The notes beneath the pieces are model-generated. The model was not told the DNA's origin. It saw only the letters and a program-made list of their open reading frames with translations, and ran no database searches. From the NCBI GenBank assembly GCA_018365265.1, contig JAGZKI010000007.1, positions 1 to 53,083 on the forward strand: DNA of 53,083 nucleotides, in the 5' to 3' direction. The position numbers and the translations under genes are program-made. Positions 6,826-14,267 of the stretch are shown here, one piece after another. Positions within the stretch are counted from its first letter, which is position 1. The number at the start of each line of letters is the position of its first letter. This stretch comes from Streptococcus parasanguinis. Its GTDB lineage: Bacteria; Bacillota; Bacilli; Lactobacillales; Streptococcaceae.

Positions 6826-8754
6826 ATGACTACAGAACAATACAAAGGTGAACATACCGGCCTTGATCTTTTAAAAGTAGGCTCCAAAGATGTTTTCACA
6901 GATAATATTTCAAAAATTGGCCAACTTTTTCCAGAAGTCTTAACAGAAAAAAGAGATGAATACGGAAGACTTCGCCCTGCAATTGACTTTGAGAAACTGA
7001 AACAGTTTTTATCAGAGGAAATTGTTGATGGAAGGGAGTCCTATGAATTTACCTGGGTTGGAAAACGCGAAGCTATCGCAGAAGCTGGACGACCTACTAC
7101 CAAAACCTTACGACCAGACCTTGATAAGAGTGTTGACTTTGATAAGAGTGAAAATATCTTCATTACTGGGGATAACTTAGAAGTTTTGAAAATCTTACAA
7201 GAGTCCTACCTAGGAAAAATCGATATGATCTATATCGATCCACCCTATAATACAGGGAAAGACTTTGTATACTCTGATAAGTTCCAAAAAACGGACCAAG
7301 ATTTGAAAGAAGAGATGGAGCTCTTGGATGGGGATGGACGCCAAGTTGTTGGGCTAACGAAAAATGAAAAAAGTTCTGCTCGTTACCACTCAGACTGGCT
7401 CAATATGATGTATCCACGCCTCCGTCTAGCACGTAATCTTCTCAAGGATTCGGGTATCATCTTTATTTCTATTGATGATAATGAACAAGCCAATCTAAAA
7501 GTGATGTGTGATGAAATATTTGGAGAGGAAAATTTTAGAAATATTCTTTCGGTTAGACGATATGATAAAAATCTTAATCGTCAATTTATGGAAGACGGTT
7601 TACAGTCTTTAAATGTTGGTTTGGAATATATTTATATATATTCAAAAACAGAAGCAGCAAAATTATCTCCAGTGTTTAGAAAAGCAACAGACGATCGCTC
7701 TAATAAAGGGTATTGGAAAGGTTTTTGGAATAATGCTGATAGACCAACAATGAGATATGATATCCTTGGATATACTCCTAAAGAAGGACAATGGAAATGG
7801 AAAGAAGAGTCCGCAAGGGAGGCGATTGAAAATTATAGAACATTTGAACAAGAGTATTCTTCAAAAATGTCGTTAGAAGAATACTGGAAATTAACAGGTG
7901 AAAACAAAAAATTTTTACGAAGAAACCTAAATGGAAATGGTAAAAATAAAGGTGTAGAACATTGGGTAGCACCATCAAGTGGGATACTAAGAACAAGCAA
8001 TTGGTCTGATTTATTGATTTCGAAACCGACTGGATTAGATATACCTTTCGATAGTCCTAAGAGTACTGAGGTAATTCAACAATTGATTAAATTGTCTGGG
8101 ATTGGAGAAGGAGTTATACTAGACTTCTTCGGTGGTTCTGCTACGACAGCTGATGCAGTCATGCAACTGAATGCTGAAGATGGAGGAAGTCGTAAGTTTA
8201 TCTTGTGTACTTTAGATGAGGAAGTAGCTGAGAAGTCTGCTGCCAAAGAAGCGGGATATGAAACCATTGACCAGATTTCTCGTGAGCGGATTCGTCGTGC
8301 TGCTGCTAAGATACAGGAGGAGCATCCTGAATTGATTGGCAAGCAAGATTTTGGATTTAAGGCTTACAAATTAGACTCTTCTAATTTCAAGGATGTTTCA
8401 GCTCGACCAGATCAATTCATCCAAGGAGAACTTTTTGATAGTGTATCTAATATCAAGGAAGGACGTTCTGGACTTGATTTGCTCTTCCAAGTTATGCTGA
8501 CATGGGGAATGGAATTATCCTTAGCGATTGATTTGAAGAATGTAGCAGGAGCAGAAGTCTTTGATGTAGATCAGGGTTCCCTTATGGCCTGCTTTGAAGA
8601 TGATATATCGGAAGAGGTCATCAGATACATTGCTCAAGCACAACCACTCCGTGCTGTTTTCCGTGATAGCTCATTTGCCAATTCAGCAGATAAGATCAAC
8701 GTAAGTGAAATTTTTAAAGAATTATCACCAAATACGAAAGTGAAGGTAGTGTAG
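6826..8754 (+). CDS. mod: Type III-like adenine DNA methyltransferase (Mod)
   Basis: 642-residue beta-class N6-adenine methyltransferase: the catalytic DPPYNTG (motif IV, 138-144) precedes the AdoMet-binding DFFGGSATT (motif I, 433-441), the order typical of type III Mod subunits. The roughly 290 residues between them hold the target recognition domain. That stretch (7530-8070) is visibly more AT-rich (about 27-28% GC in two 60-base lines I counted) than the flanks (about 40%), which suggests the recognition module was exchanged. ATG 6826 is chosen (AAAGG at 6815-6819) rather than the upstream TTG. I see no long simple-sequence repeat that would make it phase variable. Partners: the helicase and DUF4391 protein upstream and Res downstream. 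The target site cannot be read from sequence. Confidence 0.93.
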   Translation: MTTEQYKGEHTGLDLLKVGSKDVFTDNISKIGQLFPEVLTEKRDEYGRLRPAIDFEKLKQFLSEEIVDGRESYEFTWVGKREAIAEAGRPTTKTLRPDLDKSVDFDKSENIFITGDNLEVLKILQESYLGKIDMIYIDPPYNTGKDFVYSDKFQKTDQDLKEEMELLDGDGRQVVGLTKNEKSSARYHSDWLNMMYPRLRLARNLLKDSGIIFISIDDNEQANLKVMCDEIFGEENFRNILSVRRYDKNLNRQFMEDGLQSLNVGLEYIYIYSKTEAAKLSPVFRKATDDRSNKGYWKGFWNNADRPTMRYDILGYTPKEGQWKWKEESAREAIENYRTFEQEYSSKMSLEEYWKLTGENKKFLRRNLNGNGKNKGVEHWVAPSSGILRTSNWSDLLISKPTGLDIPFDSPKSTEVIQQLIKLSGIGEGVILDFFGGSATTADAVMQLNAEDGGSRKFILCTLDEEVAEKSAAKEAGYETIDQISRERIRRAAAKIQEEHPELIGKQDFGFKAYKLDSSNFKDVSARPDQFIQGELFDSVSNIKEGRSGLDLLFQVMLTWGMELSLAIDLKNVAGAEVFDVDQGSLMACFEDDISEEVIRYIAQAQPLRAVFRDSSFANSADKINVSEIFKELSPNTKVKVV

Positions 8755-8757
8755 GAT

Positions 8758-9150
8758 ATGAGTGAACACAAAGTAAAACATTTAGAGATGATACAAGCTA
8801 TCATTGAACGGATGGGTAAGAATTCTTTTGTCGTTAAAGGATGGTCGTTCACTTCCATTGGTGCCTTATTTGCATTTTGGTTTAGTAATACTAGTATGTG
8901 GTATATACTTCTTTTAATTTTGTTTGTAACTATATTGTTTTGGTTTCATGATGCTTATTACTTGTTACTAGAACGACAATATAGATGTTTATACGATGAA
9001 GTAAGATTAAGTGATAAAGAAACAGATTTTAGAATGACTCCAAAAAGAGAAGAGGGAGATCTTCTGATAACACTTTTTCGTCCAATTTTAAAGTATACCT
9101 ATGGTTTAATAGTTATTTCTACATTGATTCTTATAGTTGTTGTTAGATAA
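8758..9150 (+). CDS. Small three-helix membrane protein paired with TIR-like protein
   Basis: 130 residues, starting 3 bp after the mod stop, so coupled to mod. It begins with a short charged helix (EHKVKHLEMIQAIIERM) and KGWSFTSIGALFAFWFS, then WYILLLILFVTILFWF leading into HDAYYLLLERQYRCLYDEV, and ends in a third hydrophobic segment (LKYTYGLIVISTLILIVVV). The N-terminal helix / GW / FW-x-DAYY-x-x-ER pattern is one I recall from small membrane proteins encoded next to TIR-like (DUF1863) proteins in many bacteria, but I cannot name a characterised member. The following TIR gene is 11 bp away. A two-gene effector/sensor module for phage defence is the inferred role. Base composition is AT-rich compared with mod and res. 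Confidence 0.8.
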   Translation: MSEHKVKHLEMIQAIIERMGKNSFVVKGWSFTSIGALFAFWFSNTSMWYILLLILFVTILFWFHDAYYLLLERQYRCLYDEVRLSDKETDFRMTPKREEGDLLITLFRPILKYTYGLIVISTLILIVVVR

Positions 9151-9161
9151 GTGAGGAAATT

Positions 9162-9662
9162 ATGAAAAGGCAAGTATTTTTTAGCTTCCATTATAGCAAT
9201 GATAACTGGCGAGCATCTCAAGTTAGAAATATGGGTATAGTATCAGGTGATTCTACTTTTTCTGATAATGATTGGGAAGAAGTAAAATTAAAATCTGATG
9301 CAATGATAGAATTATGGATAGATAGTCAAATGGCAAAGCGTTCCTGTGTGATTGTTTTGATTGGTGAAAAAACTGCTGGACGTAAATGGATTAACTATGA
9401 AATTGAAAAGGCAATTGAGTTGAATAAAGGAATCGTTGGAATATATATTCATAATTTAAAGGATAGCTTTGGAAAGCAAAGTAATCAAGGAAGAAATCCA
9501 TTTGACGATTTTACATTATCTCGAACTGGCAAATCATTATCAAGTTATGTCCGTTGCTATAATTCTCCATTCTCTTATTCAAGGTATGTTTATGAAGATA
9601 TTCAGAGTAAAATGGAAGAATTAATAGAGTACGCTCTTGTGCATAAACCATCTACATGGTAG
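9162..9662 (+). CDS. TIR-like (DUF1863/ThsB-type) protein
   Basis: 166 residues, a single domain with TIR/flavodoxin-like features: strand 1 QVFFSFHYSNDNWRASQVRN at the start, a central LWIDSQMAKRSCVIVLIGEKTAG (about 65-87), and the helix WINYEIEKAIELNKGIVGIYIH (about 90-111), whose glutamates are candidate active-site residues. This layout is that of the TIR-like proteins related to Thoeris ThsB, some of which make NAD-derived signal nucleotides after phage infection. No ThsA-like NADase/SLOG partner is present here; the neighbour is the small membrane protein instead. GAGGA at 9153-9157 is 4 bp before ATG. It lies between mod and res, and is AT-rich. Activity (NADase, cyclase, or binding only) cannot be read from sequence. 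Confidence 0.82.
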   Translation: MKRQVFFSFHYSNDNWRASQVRNMGIVSGDSTFSDNDWEEVKLKSDAMIELWIDSQMAKRSCVIVLIGEKTAGRKWINYEIEKAIELNKGIVGIYIHNLKDSFGKQSNQGRNPFDDFTLSRTGKSLSSYVRCYNSPFSYSRYVYEDIQSKMEELIEYALVHKPSTW

Positions 9663-9689
9663 CTAAGGTTATTAATAATAAACTAGATG

Positions 9690-9765
9690 ACAAATATCGA
9701 AGGACTATATTATTTAAAATTCATGATATTTGTAAATATTTAATTAAGTGATTGTACTTTATAAT
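9690..9765 (+). promoter_or_regulatory. Inverted repeat and possible internal promoter before res
   Basis: ACAAATATC (9690-9698) and GATATTTGT (9725-9733) form a perfect 9-bp inverted repeat with a 26-nt spacer. TATAAT follows at 9760-9765, 35 bp before the res start; the -35 is poor. The 138-bp AT-rich gap may give res its own expression, separate from mod. Confidence 0.35.
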
Positions 9766-9800
9766 TACTCGAAAAAGATAAGAATTGAAGAAAATGGATT

Positions 9801-12800
9801 ATGAAATTACAATTTAAAAAACAACAATTCCAGTTAGATGCGGTTAGTGCTATTGCAGATTTATTTCAAGGCCAGACCAAACAAACTGGAATCAGGTATA
9901 TGGCTGATCCAGGTCGTCAAAAGTCAGATGAGGTGGATTTGGTATTGGATGCTTATCGAAATGCTCCGATTCAATTGGACAAGGAAGCTATTCGAAGGAA
10001 TGTTCATGACGTACAAACACGTTTTGGATTACGACCTTCTGAAAGTTTGTCAGTTGATATGGTAACAGATCGTCCAGCCTATAATTTTTCTATAGAGATG
10101 GAGACAGGGACGGGGAAAACCTATACCTATATCCGTACCATTATGGAGTTAAATAAACGTTATGGCTGGCTCAAATTTGTTATTGTTGTTCCCAGTGTTG
10201 CCATACGTGAAGGGGTTCTCAAGTCTTTGCAGATCATGACAAGTCACTTTCAGATGGAGTATGGGAAACAACCACGCTATTTTGTTTATGATTCTTCTCG
10301 TCTAGGAGACTTAGATAGTTTTGCTAACTCGTCTGACCTTCAAATCATGGTCATCAACTCCCAAGCTTTTAATGCAAAAGGGAAAGATGCCAGACGGATC
10401 CATGCGGAGCAGGAAAGTTTTCGTTGGCGTCGTCCAATTGACGTATTAGCAGCCATGAACCCAATCATGATTATCGACGAGCCCCAGTCTGTTGAAGGCA
10501 AGCAGACCAAAGAACGGCTAAAAGACTTTAAGCCACTCTTTACCCTTCGTTACTCGGCTACTCATAAAGAAAAGCATGATATGGTTTATCGATTGGATGC
10601 CATGGATGCCTATAATCAAAAATTGGTTAAGAAGATCGCGGTGAAGGCTATCGAGCAAGCTGGAACGACAGGGACACAGGGCTATCTCTATTTGCAGGAA
10701 ATTATTCCCCAAAAAATAGGAGCTCCAAAAGCTAAGATTGAGTTCGAGGTAAGAACTCAGTCGGGAGTGAAACGTAAAACAAGAATCGTTGAAGAACCTT
10801 TTGATCTATATGCTGAATCGGGTAATCTGTCCTCCTATCAAGGCATGACGTTGAGTCAATTTAATGCAAGAGACAATAAAATTCAGGTCGGTGCAACGCA
10901 GGATTTATATGTTGGAGAGGTCATAGGTGAAGTCGATGAGTCGAGTATGCGAAGAATTCAAATTCGTGAGACCATTAAGAGTCACCTGGAGAAGGAAAGT
11001 AGACTATATAATCGCAGAATCAAGGTGCTTTCGCTATTCTTCATTGATGAGGTTGCAAAATATAAGCAATATGATGCTCAAAATGATCCTCATAATGGGG
11101 AGTATGCTCAAATCTTTGAAGAAGAATATGAAAATCAAGTTAGACAGTTCTTACGGACTCAGGAACCCTCTCCTTATTATCGTTATTTGGAATCGCATCT
11201 TGATGGCAATGCAGTTCATGCGGGTTACTTTTCAGTCGATAAAGTGAAAAAGTCAGACAAGATGGTATTTGTGGATTACAAATCTGCTAGTGAAAAGAAA
11301 AGCAATTCATCAAACGATAAAGATGCCTATGATTTGATCATGAAAGATAAGGAACGTTTGTTGAGTTTCGAGGAACCAGTACGCTTTCTATTCTCGCATT
11401 CAGCCTTAAAAGAAGGTTGGGATAATCCCAATGTTTTTCAAATCTGTACTCTCAAGCAGTCTTCAGCAGAGACTCGGAAACGACAAGAGATTGGCCGTGG
11501 GATGCGTTTGGCCGTGGACCAAAATGGTGTGCGTCAAGACTTGGAACTTTTACAGACGGAAGTCCATGAAATCAACAAATTGACTATCATTGCAAATGAA
11601 AGCTATGACCAATTTGCGCGTGGATTACAAGCAGAGTTGAAAGAGCTGTTAGCTGATCGTCCTGTAAAAGTCGATGTTGCCTTATTTGAAAATAAAGTAA
11701 TCGAAAATGAAGCAGGAGAAAAGATCAAGATTACTAAAGAACAGGCAGAGTCCATTCAGTATGATTTGATTAATCAGGGTTATATTGATAAGAAAGGTCA
11801 ACTGACTGCAAATTATTTTACTGCCAAGGAAAATAATCAGTTGAACTTATCAGATACACTTCCTGGCTTTGAGAAAGAAGTTGTTGAAGTACTTGAAAGT
11901 ATCTACCAACCTGGAAAATATGAGATCGAAAATGCTAACAATACAACAGTGCAGTTCTCAAAGGAAGTAAATAAAGAAAATATCGCTCGAAAAGAGTTTT
12001 TGGCACTCTGGAATCAGATTAATCGCAAAACAGCTTATCAAGTAACTTTTGATGATGCAGAGTTAGTAGAGCAGTCTGTTGCATACATTAATGAAAAGCT
12101 CGTAGTTAGTCAACCGATGTATAATATTACGCAAGCTAGTGCAAGTCAAATGACCAAAGAAGGTCTAGGGTTAGTTGTTGGAGAAAATGATCGTTCTCAG
12201 GAGTATGTCGAAAATAGTCAAATTACAACTCAGTATGATTTGTTAGGAGAAGTAGCAGATCATACAGGTCTGACTCGTAAGGTCGTAGCGGAGATTCTGA
12301 GTAAGATTTATGTTTATCAGTTTGAAAAGTTCAAACAAAATCCAGAAGAATTCATTTTAAAAGTATCGAAGTTGATTAATGAGCAAAAAGCGGCTCAAAT
12401 TATTAAACATATTCAATACAATATCTTAGAAGATGAATACGGTATGGATTTATTCTATGATAATGCAGAAACTGCGAAACTTTCGGATGAGCATTTGCTA
12501 GAATCGAATAAAGGTATCTATAACTTTGTAAAGGTTGATTCGAATACCGAGCGTAAGTTTAAAGAGTCCCTGGAACAGTATGAAGACGTTCGTGTGTACG
12601 TAAAACTACCTGGGAAGTTTAGCATTCGTACGCCTCTTGGGAATTACAATCCAGACTGGGCAATAGCCTTTCGTGAAGGAAGTGTGAAACACATCTACTT
12701 CGTAGCAGAGACTAAAGGTTCTATGTCTAGCCTACAGTTGAAACAAGCTGAAAAAGCAAAGATCGAGTGTGCAAAAGCGCACTTTAAAGCACTTGCTGAG

Positions 12801-12875
12801 GCAGGTCTGATTAGTGATCAATATATTTATGGCGTTGTTTCTAGTTATGAAGAATTACTAGGACTCGTTAAATGA
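9801..12875 (+). CDS. res: Type III-like restriction enzyme subunit (Res)
   Basis: 1024-residue ATP-dependent endonuclease subunit that would cut DNA lacking the Mod methyl mark. Superfamily 2 motor motifs: METGTGKT (100-107), IIDEPQ with D226/E227, LRYSAT, LKEGWDNPNVFQ, and RQEIGRGMR (from 561). The C-terminal nuclease is visible as NPDW (D952), then AETKG (E970, K972), a PD-(D/E)xK pattern of the type III class. All key residues are present, so the enzyme looks intact. It is separated from mod by the membrane/TIR gene pair instead of following it directly, which is unusual for type III loci. The ribosome binding site is weak. Stop codons are followed by the right direct repeat, whose hairpin serves as terminator. 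Confidence 0.92.
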   Translation: MKLQFKKQQFQLDAVSAIADLFQGQTKQTGIRYMADPGRQKSDEVDLVLDAYRNAPIQLDKEAIRRNVHDVQTRFGLRPSESLSVDMVTDRPAYNFSIEMETGTGKTYTYIRTIMELNKRYGWLKFVIVVPSVAIREGVLKSLQIMTSHFQMEYGKQPRYFVYDSSRLGDLDSFANSSDLQIMVINSQAFNAKGKDARRIHAEQESFRWRRPIDVLAAMNPIMIIDEPQSVEGKQTKERLKDFKPLFTLRYSATHKEKHDMVYRLDAMDAYNQKLVKKIAVKAIEQAGTTGTQGYLYLQEIIPQKIGAPKAKIEFEVRTQSGVKRKTRIVEEPFDLYAESGNLSSYQGMTLSQFNARDNKIQVGATQDLYVGEVIGEVDESSMRRIQIRETIKSHLEKESRLYNRRIKVLSLFFIDEVAKYKQYDAQNDPHNGEYAQIFEEEYENQVRQFLRTQEPSPYYRYLESHLDGNAVHAGYFSVDKVKKSDKMVFVDYKSASEKKSNSSNDKDAYDLIMKDKERLLSFEEPVRFLFSHSALKEGWDNPNVFQICTLKQSSAETRKRQEIGRGMRLAVDQNGVRQDLELLQTEVHEINKLTIIANESYDQFARGLQAELKELLADRPVKVDVALFENKVIENEAGEKIKITKEQAESIQYDLINQGYIDKKGQLTANYFTAKENNQLNLSDTLPGFEKEVVEVLESIYQPGKYEIENANNTTVQFSKEVNKENIARKEFLALWNQINRKTAYQVTFDDAELVEQSVAYINEKLVVSQPMYNITQASASQMTKEGLGLVVGENDRSQEYVENSQITTQYDLLGEVADHTGLTRKVVAEILSKIYVYQFEKFKQNPEEFILKVSKLINEQKAAQIIKHIQYNILEDEYGMDLFYDNAETAKLSDEHLLESNKGIYNFVKVDSNTERKFKESLEQYEDVRVYVKLPGKFSIRTPLGNYNPDWAIAFREGSVKHIYFVAETKGSMSSLQLKQAEKAKIECAKAHFKALAEAGLISDQYIYGVVSSYEELLGLVK

Positions 12876-12895
12876 TGAATAACATTTTAATACAA

Positions 12896-12938
12896 CAAGA
12901 TCCCATGTGGATCTTGTTTTTTTGTATGGGAAAGGTTG
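12896..12938 (+). repeat. Right 43-bp direct repeat / res terminator
   Basis: Copy of 1173-1215 (41/43). It contains the hairpin CAAGATCC / GGATCTTG with loop CATGT and seven T, so it also terminates the res transcript. The stem here is perfectly paired (A-T instead of the G-T in the left copy). The last bases supply the -35 of the hydrolase promoter. Confidence 0.85.
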
Positions 12939-12964
12939 CTTCCGGGATTTAATTTTTGTACAAT
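12935..12964 (+). promoter_or_regulatory. Putative hydrolase promoter giving a very short or absent leader
   Basis: TTGCTT (12935-12940), 18-bp spacing, TACAAT (12959-12964). A start site 7 bp downstream would fall at ATG 12971, so the mRNA could be leaderless. Confidence 0.4.
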
Positions 12965-13906
12965 ATGGCTATGAAAAAATTCAAACTGTGGAGCTGGATC
13001 ATTTGTGGCTTTTTCCTGCTCTTTTTAGGTGCTACATTTATTTTTCATCAATTCAGTTTACGAAATGAAAGTAAGCTTCTCACACCCATTGGTAAACAAG
13101 TTACAGTCAATGGACATCGAATGAGTGTCTCTGTTAAAGGAGAAGGGTCTGAAACAATCGTTCTTCTTTCAGGTGCAGGGATTGCCTCTCCTATCCTAGA
13201 CTTTAAGAATCTATCAGATTCCCTATCCAAAAAATACAAAGTTGTTGTCGTGGAGCGAGCAGGATATGGTTTTAGCGAAGATAGTGATCGTTCAAGAGAT
13301 GTGATGGAGGTCCTTTCTGAAACCCGTCAAGCTTTGGCGCAAGCTCATGTTTCAGGTCCTTATGTGATTATTTCGCATTCTATGGCTAGTTTAGAGAGTC
13401 TTGCTTGGCAAGAGAAATATCCAAATGAAGTGAAGGCTTTGATTGGCCTGGATTGGGCTTTGCCAGCGAGCTATGAAGATTTAAAAGAACACCCAACTCT
13501 TATAACCTTAGCCTATTGGACGAGTAAGATTGGCCTGCTCCGTTATTTCCCTGAGTCTGTTTACCTGAAGAATTCTGACTTGACTAAAAGTGAGCGTCAG
13601 CAATACCGATTTTTAGCTTACAAGCAGTTGCTGTCGACGGCTATGCTCAATGAGACCCGAACTGTAAAGAAAAATGCCCAAAAGGTTAGTAAATTTACCA
13701 TTGATCCCAAAATCCCTGTACTTCTCTTGGTTTCAAATGGGGAGGGAACCAGCTTTAGCCAATCAGAGTGGCAACGTTATGCAGAGAGATTTGCAAGCGA
13801 CCAGTCTAATGTTCAAGTCGACTATATGGATGCGCCTCACGACCTCTATCATTATCAAAGCGATGCTATTGTTTCTCGTATTAAAGAATTTTTAGAGAAT
13901 AATTGA
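12965..13906 (+). CDS. Membrane-anchored alpha/beta hydrolase
   Basis: About 313 residues with one N-terminal membrane helix (WSWIICGFFLLFLGATFIF), then an alpha/beta-hydrolase fold, probably on the outer face of the membrane. Oxyanion/strand features: SETIVLLSGAG near 60-70 and VVVERAGYGFS. Nucleophile elbow SHSMAS with S139 (start 12965) and a late APHDLYHY with H292 as the likely catalytic histidine. The substrate is unknown; esterase or peptidase are possible. The start could be ATG 12965 or 12971, since no Shine-Dalgarno is visible upstream. It stands alone between the island and an ABC operon, and is probably the original neighbour of fba before the island arrived. Confidence 0.85.
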   Translation: MAMKKFKLWSWIICGFFLLFLGATFIFHQFSLRNESKLLTPIGKQVTVNGHRMSVSVKGEGSETIVLLSGAGIASPILDFKNLSDSLSKKYKVVVVERAGYGFSEDSDRSRDVMEVLSETRQALAQAHVSGPYVIISHSMASLESLAWQEKYPNEVKALIGLDWALPASYEDLKEHPTLITLAYWTSKIGLLRYFPESVYLKNSDLTKSERQQYRFLAYKQLLSTAMLNETRTVKKNAQKVSKFTIDPKIPVLLLVSNGEGTSFSQSEWQRYAERFASDQSNVQVDYMDAPHDLYHYQSDAIVSRIKEFLENN

Positions 13907-14012
13907 GGGCTTAAAAATCCATTGAGACTGATGATAATAATTAAATGCTGAAGGATTAACAGTAGAATCGTTAATTTTCTCGATTAAAAAAATTCTTTTT
14001 CTTAACAATAAG

Positions 14013-14036
14013 CCTGCCCCTAAGGGCAGGTTTTTT
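14013..14036 (+). terminator. Terminator after the hydrolase gene
   Basis: Stem CCTGCCC / GGGCAGG, loop CTAA, then six T. Confidence 0.9.
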
Positions 14037-14121
14037 GGTGTTTTAAGGAAACTATTAAACCAGAATTTCTGACTCAAAAGCATTATTTCAAGAGAGAAAT
14101 TTCTAATTTCATAATCTATAA

Positions 14122-14158
14122 GCAAACGCTTGCATTCCTTTTTTTATTGGATTATAAT
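14122..14158 (+). promoter_or_regulatory. ABC exporter promoter with palindrome over the -35
   Basis: TTGCAT (14130-14135), 17-bp spacing, TATAAT (14153-14158). The near-palindrome GCAAACGCTTGC (14122-14133) overlaps the -35. It resembles a catabolite-responsive element only loosely (about three mismatches), so a repressor site is likely but its owner is uncertain. Confidence 0.6.
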
Positions 14159-14267
14159 AGGTTGGTATAAAGCCTTCTGTAATAATATTGAGTAAGTGTA
14201 GAAAGTAAGGATTTAGAATATTTGTAGTCAAAAATACAATGTTGCTTCTTACGATAGGGAGATAGAT

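Larger units (their letters stand above)
13907..14267 (+). other. Gene-free 361 bp: terminator and regulated promoter
   Basis: Contains the terminator at 14013-14036 and the promoter with a palindrome at 14122-14158, then a leader of about 100 nt with no clear structure. No gene seen on either strand. Confidence 0.6.

Noticed and set aside
6826..8754. Phase-variable mod (simple-sequence repeat tract)
   Set aside because: I saw no long homopolymer or short tandem repeat in the gene or its start region.
8758..9662. Complete Thoeris system
   Set aside because: A ThsB-like protein is present, but there is no ThsA-like NAD-cleaving effector; the neighbour is a small membrane protein.
1173..12938. 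Integrative element with its own integrase or transposase
   Set aside because: The direct repeats suggest insertion, but no recombinase gene is present between them and the repeats do not lie in a tRNA.
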